Shown here piece by piece: positions 1-11,259 of a stretch of 64,000 nt of DNA. A program made the position numbers and the translations under genes. How positions within the stretch are numbered: position 1 is the first letter of the stretch; each line of letters opens with the position of its first letter. Source of the DNA: Hermodice carunculata (taxonomy: Eukaryota; Annelida; Polychaeta; Eunicida; Amphinomidae); the NCBI GenBank assembly GCA_964020975.1, contig OZ026614.1:2617104-2681103 (forward strand), written 5' to 3'. A model generated the notes under the pieces. That model made no database searches and had not been told where the DNA came from. It saw only the letters and a program-made list of their open reading frames with translations.

Positions 1-119
1 ATTGACAGACAGGTCTGGAAGTGCTATGCAGGCAGGTCGTTGTTAGTCAACTTTAATGTTATTAACTGTAGCTGAATGTAATTGACAGGCCTAGAAGTGT
101 TTAGCAGGCAAGTTGTTGT
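1..119. repeat. Diverged direct repeat, about 79-bp period
   Basis: Two copies of a segment that begins ATTGACAG, runs through a GCAGGCA motif and ends GTTGTT lie at 1-44 and 80-119. They differ by several substitutions and small gaps. From 120 to 359 I see no coding signal or further repeat. Confidence 0.55.
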
Positions 120-359
120 TGGGTGTAGCTGAGTATATTCTTACTGCTATCTATCCTTCATGATTCTTTACACCAAGGTGGCCACCTGCAGGCCTCAGGC
201 CCACTACATCAGCTAAAAGTATTTAAAGCTGAGACATACGTCATCATAATGACTTAACATTTCTTTCTTTTCTCATTCGCCTGACGTCATACCTGCCAGT
301 AAACCAATCAGACAATCAAGATGGTTGCCTTAGACCAGACTGCTCCTACAACACCCTTA

Positions 360-885
360 TGAAGTCCATTTCCATCTTAAGGAACTTTGGTGGTGTTTCT
401 GAAAATTGCTTGAATGACCTGTTAAACTATGAAAATGACATGGAAAACCCCATATATCTATCACTGCCAATTACCCATAAATAGAGACAAAAGACCTTGC
501 AGATTATCTCAAGCCTTTGACAAACACACTTTCAGCCTTAGGCTTAAATATTCAAAGTAAAATGCAAAATTTGACAAGGTTAAAATATTTATTGATGATC
601 TGGGTGCAAACAATTCTGACTTGAGTGTCACTTGCCTTCAGGAGACCGGCTTGATCATTGTTTCTTGGCTGCTTCACTTTTTAACCTCGTAAAATTTTGT
701 CTCTCACTTCCTATTACCTTTAATTCCTTTGCAGGAGTCATCCTGACACAATTCTGAAAGTTACATATAATGATTGTTTCTTTTTTTATGTCTGTACTTT
801 TGCTAAATGTTACATACTTTATATTTGTCTATATTTAGTTTATGTGTGGAATAAACATGTTCTCAGTTCTGAGTTCTCTGGACCA
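360..885 (+). mobile_element. CR1-like LINE remnant (endonuclease start plus probable 3' end)
   Basis: Translation of about 540-660 gives LNIQS, then, after a one-base loss, NAKFDKVKIFIDDL and LSVTCLQETGL. This is the typical start of the apurinic endonuclease domain in CR1/L2/Jockey-type LINEs; the ET pair is the catalytic glutamate motif. Upstream, 360-470 reads as a degenerate lead-in. After about 690 the coding match stops. The sequence to 885 is T-rich and ends in GTGTGGAATAAACATG plus short TTCT-type repeats, which looks like a LINE 3' end. I therefore infer a large internal deletion. Stops and at least one frameshift make it inactive. The endonuclease part is well supported; the boundaries are not. 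Confidence 0.6.
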
Positions 886-1025
886 AGCTTTGAATAAACT
901 TAGAACGGTTTTAGCTCATGATGTGTATTTGTGGGGGTTATGTTGGTAGCCAGGGGTGGGTTATAATCTGCTCCATGTGCACAAGCTTCTCTGCCACCCT
1001 CATGAATACCAATATTCCAGACACC

Positions 1026-1358
1026 AGTTATGTACTCACACTGCACTCCACTCTTCAGTTATGTACTTACACTGCACTCCACTCTTCAGTTATGTACTTA
1101 CACTGCATTCTACTCTTCAGTTAGACCTCCACTTGCCCAAGTTATGTACTTACACTGCACTCCACTCTTCAGTTAGGCCTCCACTTGCCCAAGTTATGTA
1201 CTTACACTGTACTTTGCTCTTCAGTTATGTACTTACACTGCACTCCACTCTTCAGTTAAGCCTCCAATTGCCCCAGTTATGTACTTACACTGCACTTCAC
1301 TCTTTAGTTAAGTACTTACACTGCACTCCACTCTTCAGTTAGGTCCCCAGTTGCCCTC
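1026..1358. repeat. Minisatellite, 31-bp unit with optional spacer
   Basis: About nine copies of a 31-bp unit (core TTATGTACTTACACTGCACT followed by CCACTCTTCAG). Several are separated by a related spacer of 20-26 bp that reads like GGCCTCCACTTGCCCAA. The alternation of unit and unit-plus-spacer suggests unequal exchange among two unit types. Long open frames across it come from the repeat and are not evidence of a protein. Confidence 0.9.
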
Positions 1359-1861
1359 TGAGGTGCAAAATATAGAAATCAACTGGACATATTTTGCTCT
1401 GCCAGATGCTGAGTGTCAGATACAGTATGCGACTTCAAGTCGTGTTGTAGAATTGTCAGAGTTTGCCCTGGAGCCAGCAGACTGACCCAGGTCAAAGCCA
1501 TCCTCTTTTGTCCCGCATTGCTTCCATTTTCTTTGTAATGCTATCAGATTATCCCCACTATCCAACCCTTCTAGGCATACTTGGTTTTTCTGTTTTTTCA
1601 CTGCTGTATTGTTTTAACACAAGCCTTCCTGTCTTGCTGAGTGTACTTGTATTTTGCATTTTTTCAAGGTGAAAAATGTTAGAAGTAAAGTTAGTTGTTC
1701 TACCCCTTTCACGGTCTTCCTGATTTCGCTACATCAAACCCTGTCCTTTTTATGGTTCACCATACTTCAAAAAATAGTGTTTTACATTTAAAACAGTGTT
1801 TTTGCTCCGCTGAATATCATGCAGTGTCTATACCATGCAGTTATGTACTTCAAAATTGGTG
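1359..1861. other. No recognisable feature
   Basis: About 500 bp between two minisatellites. It is T-rich around 1510-1680. No coding, splice-paired or repeat structure was seen. Confidence 0.5.
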
Positions 1862-3201
1862 CACCACACACAGAGCCATCAAAGTGCACTGGTCACCACA
1901 CACAGAACCATCAAAGTGCACTGGTCACTACATACAGAGCCATCAAAGTGCACTGGTCACCACACACAGAGCCATCAAAGTGCACTGGTCACCATACACA
2001 GAGCCATCAAAGTGCACTGGTCACCACACACTGAGCCATCAAAGTGCACTGATCACCACACACAGAGCCATCAAAGTGCACTGGTCACTACATACAGAGC
2101 CATCAAAGTGCACTGGTCACCACACACAGAGCCATCAAAGTGCACTGGTCACTACATACAGAGCCATCAAAGTGCACTGGTCACTACATACAGAACCATC
2201 AAAGTGTACTGGTTACTACATACAGAGCCATCAATGTGCACTGGTCACCACACACAGAGCCATCAAAGTGCACTGGTCACTACATACAGAGCCATCAAAG
2301 TGCACTGGTCACTACATACAGAGCCATCAAAGTGCACTGGTCACTACATACAGAACCATCAAAGTGCACTGGTCACCACACACAGAGCCATCAAAGTGCA
2401 CTGGTCACTACATACAGAGCCATCAAAGTGCACTGGTCACTACATACAGAGCCATCAAAGTTCACTGGTCACTACATACAGAACCATCAAAGTGCACTGG
2501 TCACCATACACAGAGCCATCAAAGTGCACTGGTCACCACACACTGAGCCATCAAAGTGCACTGATCACCACACACAGAGCCATCAAAGTGCACTGGTCAC
2601 TACATACAGAGCCATCAAAGTGCACTGGTCACTACATACAGAGCCATCAAAGTGCACTGGTCACTACATACAGAACCATCAAAGTGCACTGGTCACTACA
2701 TACAGAACCATCAAAGTGCACTGGTTACCATACACAGAGCCATCAAAGTGCACTGGTCACTACATACAGAGCCATCAAAGTGCACTGGTCACTACATACA
2801 GAGCCATCAAAGTGCACTGGTCACTACATACAGAGCCATCAAAGTGCACTGGTCACTACATACAGAGCCATCAAAGTGCACTGGTCACTACATACAGAAC
2901 CATCAAAGTGCACTGGTCACTACATACAGAGCCATCAAAGTGCACTGGTCACTACATACAGAGCCATCAAAGTGCACTGGTCACTACATACAGAGCCATC
3001 AAGGTGCACTGGTCACTACATACAGAACCATCAAAGTGCACTGGTCACTACATACAGAGCCATCAAAGTGCACTGGTCACTACATACAGAGCCATCAAAG
3101 TGCACTGGTCACTACATACAGAACCATCAAAGTGCACTGGTCACTACATACAGAACCATCAAAGTGCACTGGTCACTACATACAGAGCCATCAAAGTGCA
3201 C
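1862..3201. repeat. Minisatellite, 32-bp unit, about 42 copies
   Basis: The unit is GAGCCATCAAAGTGCACTGG followed by TCACTACATACA, 32 bp, repeated without gaps over 1340 bp. Main variants are CCACACACA against CTACATACA, and GAACC against GAGCC. Rare variants (CACACTGAGCC followed by CTGATCACC) occur near 2030-2055 and again near 2540-2570, 512 bp or exactly 16 units apart, so a block was duplicated. The right third, after about 2760, is nearly uniform. Because 32 is not a multiple of three and the unit has no stop on the plus strand, all three plus frames stay open for hundreds of codons. I regard those frames as by-products. Confidence 0.97.
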
Positions 3202-3240
3202 CTAGCTGCTCATCACATTAGACAGAATTGTCAATATGCA

Positions 3241-3374
3241 CTGCCCCCCACACACACAGAGCCATCAAAGTACTGCCCACCACACATACAGAGCCATCAA
3301 AGTACTGCCCACCACACATACAGAGCCATCAAAGTACTGCCCACCACACATACAGAACCATCCATGTGTACTGC
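3241..3374. repeat. Diverged 32-bp minisatellite, four copies
   Basis: Four units of the neighbouring 32-bp repeat in which CACTGGTCAC has become TACTGCCCACC. They are separated from the main array by about 40 bp. They look like an older or separately amplified edge variant of the same repeat. Confidence 0.9.
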
Positions 3375-3569
3375 TTACTGCAGAAAGTTATGGCAGAGAC
3401 TTTTCATAAAGATTTTTCCATAGTCCCCTGTTTCTTTCTATGCTCATGAGATGGGAAATGCAAAATTACCAACTAGAAATAAAAATTGCTCTTGTGCAAA
3501 CTGAAAATTAATATAATTAATTGAAAATTAATATAATTTGAAACGTTTAAAATTGAGTTCAATGATATA

Positions 3570-3819
3570 CTGTAGATTGCTTTATTTTTGTATGTATATA
3601 TTTTCACAGGTTTTTGTTTTTGTTTGTTTTTTTTTTTGTTTTTGTTTTTTTTTTTTTTTTGTTTTTGACATTTGACTGCAGTTTTGATTTCACTGTTTAG
3701 GACATAATTCCTATTCAAGCAATGTTAAAATACTATTTCACTATGGTTTTATTTTCACTATTTTGAGCCGTTAGTGAACTCTTAACCGGTGAACATCAAA
3801 ATCTTCTAAATCTAATCAG
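3570..3819. mobile_element. Old TA-flanked MITE, relative of the copy at 5490
   Basis: Starts TA|CTGTAGATTGC and shares with the 5490-5697 element the strings TATTTTCACAG, TTTTTG, TTTGATTTCACTRTTT, ATTCCTAT.CAA.CAATG and TTAAAATAC.ATTTCACT. The centre carries a long T-rich expansion (3600-3670). The right end is degraded, and its boundary at 3819 rests on a poor match CTAATCAG|TA. Confidence 0.5.
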
Positions 3820-4075
3820 TACAATTTCAAATTTTACAACTTTCATGTTCTTTTCATTGACCACACATATACTACAAACCAATCAATTCATGTTGCTATT
3901 GACACATGTCTGAAAATAGTCCACATTTAAAGTTTAGAAGTATTGCCTAATTAGCAGGAAATCAAATTATTACTTTCATTTCATATTGCACAAACCTAAA
4001 AAATTTAATCCAGATTGATACCTCTATTTGTAATTATTTTGAACAAAAACAAACAAACAAAACTATAACTGTATG
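3780..4075. repeat. Dispersed AT-rich repeat, module U of the composite family
   Basis: Shares an ordered series of strings with 35990-36345: ATCTTCTAAAT, ACAACTTTCAT, ACAAACCA.T, TTGATACCTCT, TGTAATTATTTTGAA and finally AACAAAAACAAACAAA. Non-coding. From 4076 to 4280 nothing further is visible. Confidence 0.55.
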
Positions 4076-4283
4076 TTAATCATCTGTTGACTTCATTGAA
4101 AGCTGGGAGTATTTCAAACTTTAAATCTTGATTATCTTTACACTTGTAACAGAGATAAGTGTAATTTCAGCTGCTACTGGTAAGTATATGCAGCAAGATG
4201 CAATGCAATGTAGGATATAAACTTGTAGCAGTTAAAATCATGTCAGTTTTAAAACTTAAATATCATCAAAAGTTACGCATACA

Positions 4284-4630
4284 TATAGTGAAACCTGTCA
4301 ATAGAGGGCACACTTGGGACTGGTAAAAGGTGCCAACTGTAGAAAGTATGGTACCCATTTCACATTTTAAAGCTTGAATATCATCACAAAGTTAAGACTC
4401 AGATATACCCACAATGTCAAGGTTTTCTTATACAGTAAAACTCTTGTGAGAGCACATATCAGATTGGAAATAGTGTCCACTGTAGGGAGGTCCCTTTGCA
4501 GAGAGGGTCAGCCCTTTGAAGTATGGATGAGCATGTGTAGAAATAGACACATGGACAGACAGATGGACAGACAGGTGGACAATGCAGGGAATGACAATAC
4601 CCTCCGGCACTTTTTGTGCAGAGGGTAACA
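4284..4630. mobile_element. Fragments of TA-flanked MITEs and a GACAGACAGATGGACAGA tail
   Basis: Two left ends, TATAGTGAAACCTGTCAATAG (near 4287) and TACAGTAAAACTCTTG (4431), resemble the left ends of the complete MITEs at 44296 and 13102, but no matching right ends are found. From 4548 a run of GACAGACAGATGGACAG leads into AATGACAATACCCTCCGGCA. That tail is shared with the repeat ending near 55860. Confidence 0.45.
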
Positions 4631-4737
4631 AGAACTGATCAGATACTGGAGTACCAGTGAAGAACAGGTCTCATCACAGAGGGTCCAAGAAGAAAGAGAA
4701 ACATGAGGGGCCACTACATGCCTAAGAAAGTCCGGGT

Positions 4738-4822
4738 GATGACCCTGATCCACACAGAAGATGACCCTGATCCACACAGAAGATGACCCTGATCCACACA
4801 GAAGATGACCCTGATCCACAGA
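4738..4822. repeat. Tandem repeat, 22-bp unit, 3.8 copies
   Basis: GATGACCCTGATCCACACAG plus AA is repeated at 4738, 4760, 4782 and 4804 with no differences in the complete copies, so the expansion is recent. From 4823 to 5271 no gene or repeat is visible. Confidence 0.93.
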
Positions 4823-5271
4823 ATTACGTATTCCACACTCCAGTTCTGTGGTTGTGAAATCCATAAAGTTGTTAAAAGAGTCATTGTGGACTGGGAGGCT
4901 CTTATGCTTTGAGTGGTCAAGCCAACTCGCCCACTCTTTAAGCTATTTTACATTGATGAGGGTTATCGCATTACAGCTAGGCTTCTGCCCTGAGATCCAG
5001 TGGTCTCTGATGTAGCCCAGGGCACAAGGCCTCTTATGAAGCCTACAGCATTGTCATGGGCCACCTAGTTATTTGGGCCTGAGAGATCTCAGTTCAACAT
5101 GAACAGTAAAAAAATTCTATACATTTGCCTGAAAAGCTAAGTGTGTACTATTTTAGATGAATACCTTTCAATATCATTTCTACTGTATATAATATTTCTG
5201 CATTTCAATGTACGATCTCTTTATCTTGATGTACTTTTATCTTTCCCCACTAATGGGGGTTTAATCATTTA

Positions 5272-5293
5272 TTACTATTACTACTACTACTAT

Positions 5294-5341
<48 letters not shown>
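5272..5341. repeat. TAC microsatellite
   Basis: About 23 TAC triplets with a few TAT interruptions at the left end. Confidence 0.97.
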
Positions 5342-5489
5342 GTGTTGGGGGTGTTTTTTTATTTGCTGGGATACTGGAGCCTGTCAAAGCACATTCAATT
5401 GTACTATGGATAGCGAGTTGTCCAGGAGATAGGATCTGACTATGTAAGCTAACATATTATGTATTACAGCATGGAGATAAATAACAGTA

Positions 5490-5697
5490 CTGTAAATGTA
5501 CTTATTTTCGCATGTATAAATTTTCACAGTTTTTGCATTTCAGGCATTTCAATGAATTTTTAATTTCACTATTTTGCACAAAATTCCTATCCAATCAATG
5601 TTAAAATACCATTTCACTGTATTTTAATTTTCACGGTTTTGTACCATTAGCGAAATAAGCGAAAATAAAAATACAGCCAAATTAAAGCTATTTACAG
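5490..5697. mobile_element. TA-flanked palindromic MITE, 208 bp
   Basis: Ends are TA|CTGTAAAT and ATTTACAG|TA. Further in, TATTTTCGC on the left matches GCGAAAATA on the right. TA flanks and short terminal inverted repeats fit a mariner/Tc1-type non-autonomous element. No coding capacity. Relatives lie at 3570 and, as a half copy, at 51609-51681 on the other strand. Confidence 0.75.
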
Positions 5698-5809
5698 TAA
5701 CCAGCTTGTACATGTTGTGGTGGGGGGGGGGGTAATTTTGGAGAGTCTGCAAAGTATTCAGTGAATTAAGGAACTGCCCAATACACAAGCCCATACATTG
5801 AGTTAGGAA

Positions 5810-6006
5810 TGGCACCTCTATCTAATACAATTTGAAGACAAGGAAGATTTCAATTTTAAACTGAATTGCCTGTAATTTGCATAATTTTGGAAATATCAAA
5901 TCATTCCAAATCAGAGGACTAATTTTAATCATAGTGCCATGGCCATGTTGATGTTTGAATTTCTGGCTATAGCCAACTCAAAAAAAAACAGCAGACAAGA
6001 TGTAGT
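5810..6006. repeat. Dispersed repeat, module V of the composite family
   Basis: Matches 36940-37140: CTAT.TA.AACA..TTTGAAGACA.GGAAGAT, then AATTGCCTGTAAT, then AATCATTCCAAATCAGAGGA. Both copies run directly into a GAAA microsatellite followed by GAAATGTC. Confidence 0.65.
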
Positions 6007-6194
<188 letters not shown>

Positions 6195-6905
6195 TGTCTG
6201 TGCACTAACACATTTCAGACATTATCATAGATTTTTGTAGATATTTGAATTTTCTGCCACGTGTACCTTTGGGTGAACACTTATTCTTTGTTTGCAGCCA
6301 GCAGAGTCGGTTGCCAGGCAGATGGGAGCCTGTGGAATGTGGTATCACACACCACACAGGCAGTCTCTACACACTTTTCAACAAGTGATCTGGTGGCCAG
6401 CAACAACAGCCTGTTACTAGGCGAGCCAGGACAAATATGGAGAGGAAGTGATATGATATTGGAGGCCTCAGTGCTCCGTGTCTGGTGTCACATGTATTCT
6501 GACACATTCCACAGCAGGCCAGCGTGTCACACCAACGACTCAGCTCAACCTGGCAACATTATGTCCCTTAGTACCTGTCCACTGCCAGCTTGGGATATTG
6601 TGCTGTCAGTATGTTCAGAATATTTACATTGACGCAACTGTCAACAAGCCTCACTAAGTGGTAATTATTTCCCATAATCCTGGAACAACTAGAAAAAAAT
6701 CAGACATATCCCAAGAAAATGACCCTTTTTTTGTCCTTTGAAAAATTTGGAGGAGGATGTCAGTACATGAATACAAATCCAAGTATTTTGTTTATCCAAT
6801 AATTGATAGGCAATGGATGGGCATATGTATAACGATAACAAAATCACCAACCATTTACCACAACTGCCTACATTAATCATATTGATCGTGTTTGATACAT
6901 AAGTA
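6195..6905. other. No recognised gene
   Basis: A plus-strand open frame of 123 codons at 6261-6632 lies behind a fair splice acceptor (TTTGTTTGCAG, ending near 6298). I recognise no domain in it, so I do not call it a gene. Confidence 0.4.
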
Positions 6906-7309
6906 TCCTGGATGCTTTTAGGGGGTGCTTCTGTATACCGCATTCCTCCCCATAAGTGTTCTGGGTGCTTTTATATACCACATCCCTCCCCATAAGTGTC
7001 CTGGGTACTTTTATATACCACATTCCTCCCCATAAGTGTCCTGGGTACTTTTATATACCACATTCCTCCCCATAAGTGTCCTGGGTACTTTTATATACCA
7101 TATTCCTCCCCATAAGTGTCCTGGGTGCTTTTATATACCACATCCCTCCCCATAAGTGTCCTGGGTACTTTTATATACCACATCCCTCCCCATAAGTGTC
7201 CTGGGTACTTTTATATACCACATTCCTCCCCATAAGTTTCCTGGGTGCTTTTATATACCACATTCCTCCCCATAAGTGTCCTGGGTGCTTTTATATACCA
7301 CATTCCTTA
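6906..7309. repeat. Minisatellite, 40-bp unit, 10 copies
   Basis: Unit CCTGGGTACTTTTATATACC followed by ACATTCCTCCCCATAAGTGT. Copies differ mainly by GGTACTT/GGTGCTT and CATTCC/CATCCC. The left edge copy is the most diverged. Confidence 0.96.
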
Positions 7310-7494
7310 CAATCTACCTTCATGTCACTCTATATCTAATACTGTCCACATCCTTCCAGGGGAAATAGGATTTTGCTTCCCTGAGGAAAACTACACGTAA
7401 ATATCCCCAGAGAAATTAATGGATTTGTATGGGTCTGATTGTGCAATAGGCTGAACTTTTAAAAATCCAGAAAATAAAGACAAAACAAGTCAAA

Positions 7495-7850
7495 TAAAGA
7501 AGAGCACCTCGACAGTCCTATGCTCAGCTGACCTTGGATGCAAAGTCTGATGTGGTCCTGGGACCTTTGAAGTAGTCATTATAGGTTACCTTTCTTTAAC
7601 ACCATCATCACCATCTCCTTCAAGGTCTTATTCACTCACACACATCTGGAGTCATCATTTTTAAATGCATGGTGATACAGTCCACTGTTACCAAGTTACA
7701 TGCCAATATGTCAGTTTAATCTTTCAAAATCAATGGAGCAGGACAATTTGAGCCAACAAGGTAGAGACTCACCCGAGGTACATATTTTTAACTGAATCTG
7801 GCTAATGGTTTGGGAGAAGTTGAAAATGTGAAATTTTTTAGGGCAACGAT
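7495..7850. repeat. Dispersed repeat, modules Z and part of Y
   Basis: At 7505-7600 the string GACAGTCCTATGCTCAGCTGACC matches the module near 36355 and 43985. At 7725-7850 the strings AATCAATGGAGCA, GGTAGAGACTCACCC, TGAATCTGGCT and TTTGGGAGAAGTTGAAAATGTGAA match the right part of module Y. The order is the same as in the other copies. From 7851 to 8220 no gene was seen, apart from a G-rich run at 8108-8133. Confidence 0.6.
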
Positions 7851-8219
7851 GACTGGACAACCAGAGCCTGAGCTTGAGGACTGTAGCACAGCTCAAACAG
7901 GGTTTGTGGATCGGGGAGGGGCAATTATCAGACAGGGGCTGATCAAACCATTAGTCAACCAATATTTCTCCAATTTGACTCATGAAATCTGCACATGGCC
8001 ACTTTATTTCAACATGACTTCCTGAAGGTCATGGCTTAACCTTTCAAAATTTGTTTTTACTCTCCATTTCAACAAAGCATCTTGTACTGTCAAACGGGAC
8101 TCCGATGGGTGGGTGGGTGAGGGGAGGGGGGGGGGACAGAGTGTGCATTGAACAGGCACACAATGTTTCAGCATATTGTCATTCATTCCTCACTGCACAA
8201 GAATAAACAAAGATTGATA

Positions 8220-11094
8220 TAATAGAATATCAGTACTTTATTCATTTTCACACTTTGTATGTACATCTTTCATACCATACAAAACAGTTAAGGTTTTGCA
8301 TTTATACAATAATATATATAATACTTATCTTACAAGCTTTGATATGCACACTTAACTGAAGGTGCTTTCACCAGTGGACTTGAGCCTCAAAGCCACAATT
8401 TGATTGGTCAAATGAATAATTTCCAAATAAGGGTAATGCCCATATATGGTATAAATCAGCTGATTTGCATTCTCTCACACACATGACTGGTTTGTGTGTC
8501 CTGGGACCCTTGGGTACAATTATTTATAAATAACCAGAAAACTTGAAAATGCATCAGGGGTCTTGGCACATTACATAAAATATGGTTTAGTTATCAAAGT
8601 TAGCATACATATCAAGGTTTCTTTCTCTTTTTGCATTGAATTGTTGAGCGGATAGTATACTGAATGAAACCCCAATTTTATCAACAGGAATATCAGCTTT
8701 AGAATGTGCCTATGATTACAAAATGAACACACGTCCTGGAACATAATCTTGGTACAACTACCTTCAAATTTGCTTCAAATAATTAAACAAAGAAGGTGAA
8801 AAACACAAAACAAGAACGGGAAAGTTAAGGGTAAAAACAGAAGTATATCATAATCAGATACATACAGAAACAGAGCAGAACAAAACAGTTTAAAAAAAAA
8901 AACAGAACCAAAAAAGAAAAAAAGGAAAAAAAAAGCCAAAACAAAACAAAAATGAAAACGATATAAATTAAATATACCCTCACATTTCTGCTTATAAACA
9001 TTATCAAGCAGAGTGCTTTGGGTGTAGTCTTTTTGTCTTTATAAAAATATAAATAGACTAAATCACATAAATGCCTTGACTAAAAAACTATTATTGGACA
9101 ATAGTTTCAATTCAAGCAGGCGGCAAGTTTCAACAGGGACTCTGCCCTTAACATTCACTCCCAAACTCTCACTCTGTCTTTTATTCCCCCGCTAACATCA
9201 CATCTTTGATAAAAACACTGCATATTTAGACACTTTCTAGTTCATATCTAATTACATAATCTCTTTGCCATCTGAACCTATGATTGTATTACTTTACACA
9301 TTTTAATACTTTTTTTTGGGTTTATTTTAGAATTTTAAATGCATTTTTTCCACAACTAACTTTCCATTGTGTTAAATTTTTTGTCCACCTCCAATTTCCT
9401 GGGTCCAATGTTTTCCTCTCCCAAATAACATAAAGATGTCACAATATAACATTCAAATAACACTTGGAAGCACATGTTCAGCTCTGAAATCCATTTACGG
9501 TTTTTCAACTTAACCAGATATAAGTCAACGGTGGTAATCTGGTCCTAAATTGTATGGAGGGATTTATATAATGGCCACGTTCACTAGATAGTAAGTAAAA
9601 TCCATTTGCTTCACATGCAAATTAACACTCCGGTCCATGTCTTATCACTTGTGTTTGATGAAGTCTCACTGAATGGCACATTGAGACTTGACAGTGCATA
9701 GTGAACATCTGTGCTAGCTGTTCACAGCACACAGCTGAAGTTTTGTCTTGACTTGGTCATATCACAATAATAATGAGAGAAACATCCCAAATCACTTATA
9801 TACACAACTCTCGTTAGGTCACCCTAACTGACCTGTAGAAATGACAGCACCGTGTATAATATGGTGACGAATCACCGGGTTTTGGTCAGATGGGTGCCCA
9901 GTGAAGGGTGCCCAGTTCCCCATGACCCTGGTACAAACCATGGCAGGTGGAGTCACTTAACCCATCAGCAGTATATCATTGCAACCCTAACCACCTCTGT
10001 TGTGATCTTTCTGCCTTGTTTGTTTTTATTTGATCTCTCTCTCTATATATATATATATCTACATATATATATTTTTTTTAGATTTTTATCTTTTAAGTTG
10101 CAATTTTTTTTTTCATTGCTTTTTTTCATCAACTCTTTATTTTGGGCCATCTCAACCACAAACTCTCCCAATGTTCCTACCCCATTTCCAGATCTATCCT
10201 CACGGTAGTACTGTGACGTGTTCTACCAGTACAATATGATGTATGTATTATCAATACCACATGCATACACTGAGCTTTTTGTACAGTGTACTATCACATC
10301 TCTCTCCCCATTTATGTCTTTCATCACAGGATGTTCAATTTGTACCCTATGTTACGGCAGTGTCCTGGGTATGACAGTCACATACGACAGTGAGGCACAT
10401 TATAATGACAGTGATATAAATACTGGAGGCAGTGAATCCACAGGCAGTGAGGAATTAAGATCTTTACACAGTGAGGAATGAAGATCTTTACACAGCAAGT
10501 TAAGATCTTTACATGATATTCCATGCCTTATGCATACAGCTTTCTTGAGCATATTATTAAAATCAATGTTCAGGTTGTTTTTGCATTTCTGAATAAGTAT
10601 TTTAACTTTGCAAACCTCTTGGCACATTTGTCAAATATAACCCAGTATTAACAGTGTTGCATTCAGGCAGCATATATGACAAGAATCTTGACAGAAACTG
10701 GCAATTTAGTTCATGGAATCAACTCTGATAAGAGTTTTGGGGTTGTTGTTGTTGTCTGGGAGTCCTTGGCTTAGATTGTCCTGGCCATCTTGGCCTCCAG
10801 TAAGGCTATCGGAGCATCGACACAGTCCCACATGTCAAGTGGTGTGTGGTTTGGTTGTTGCTAGACAACCTATGGCACTTGGCACTCTTTAATTGATCCA
10901 TTTCATGTGGCCTCCATCAGTACTGGTCATTGTCCTCGTTTTTCTGGGGCTCAGCATCACTGATTGGCAAGCGGCTCCATCCGTAGACATGGCCCAGCAT
11001 TTCAGACTGAAAACTCACAATGAAGTTCTCTGCAGGCTAGTGCAGTATTTTACTGCAAGAATAACACAGACCAACAATTTTGTGGCCCAGCAAG
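8220..11094 (-). other. Candidate 3' UTR of the cyclin D gene
   Basis: The last coding exon runs on without a visible donor into about 2.9 kb of non-coding DNA. Candidate polyadenylation signals read AATAAA on the minus strand at 8237-8242, 9178-9183, 9322-9327, 10026-10031 and 10135-10140. The most distal is followed by a T-rich stretch. Vertebrate CCND1 and CCND2 mRNAs have 3' UTRs of similar length, which is why the distal site is favoured. A three-copy repeat of about 24 bp (GATCTTTACACAG) lies at 10452-10512. The true end cannot be fixed from DNA alone. Confidence 0.4.
8237..8242 (-). other. Candidate distal polyadenylation signal
   Basis: AATAAA on the minus strand. Cleavage would fall near 8215-8225. 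It is the farthest of five such hexamers downstream of the cyclin D stop codon before the dispersed repeats begin. Confidence 0.35.
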
Positions 11095-11259
11095 TCAGTA
11101 GTGAATATCGCGAACGTCTGTTGGTGTGCTGGGTTGCTGGCCTTCACACTTTGCTGCTGCTATGTCATGAGGTTGGGAGTTGCCACTAGAGGGAGCCGCC
11201 TGGGGTAAATTTGTCGCCAGAGCCTGTTCTATCTGTTCTTGACACGATCGCAAGCATTC
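11095..11259 (-). CDS. Cyclin D coding exon 5 (residues 238-291 and stop)
   Basis: Acceptor TGTGTTCTAG|GAATGC follows a long pyrimidine tract, and the stop is TGA at 11097-11095. It starts [14 protein letters not shown], the last helix of the second cyclin fold. It then passes through a Ser/Gln/Ala-rich linker (253-280) and ends [12 protein letters not shown]. Thr282 sits in the GSK3-type phosphodegron position that controls nuclear export and turnover in vertebrate cyclin D1. Confidence 0.96.
   Translation of the reverse strand, partial: ECLRSCQEQIEQALATNLPQAAPSSGNSQPHDIAAAKCEGQQPSTPTDVRDIHY

Noticed and set aside
1862-3201. Possible CRISPR array (32-bp repeats)
   Set aside because: The repeats abut with no unique spacers, and the genome is eukaryotic with introns. 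It is a minisatellite.
1695-3449. Long plus-strand open frames (283-456 codons) with IKVHWSLHTEPSKCTGHYIQ-type repeats
   Set aside because: They arise from a 32-bp repeat with no plus-strand stop. All three frames are open and the flanks give no gene structure.
6261-6632. 123-codon plus-strand frame behind a fair splice acceptor
   Set aside because: No recognisable domain, and no matching donor or neighbouring exon was found.
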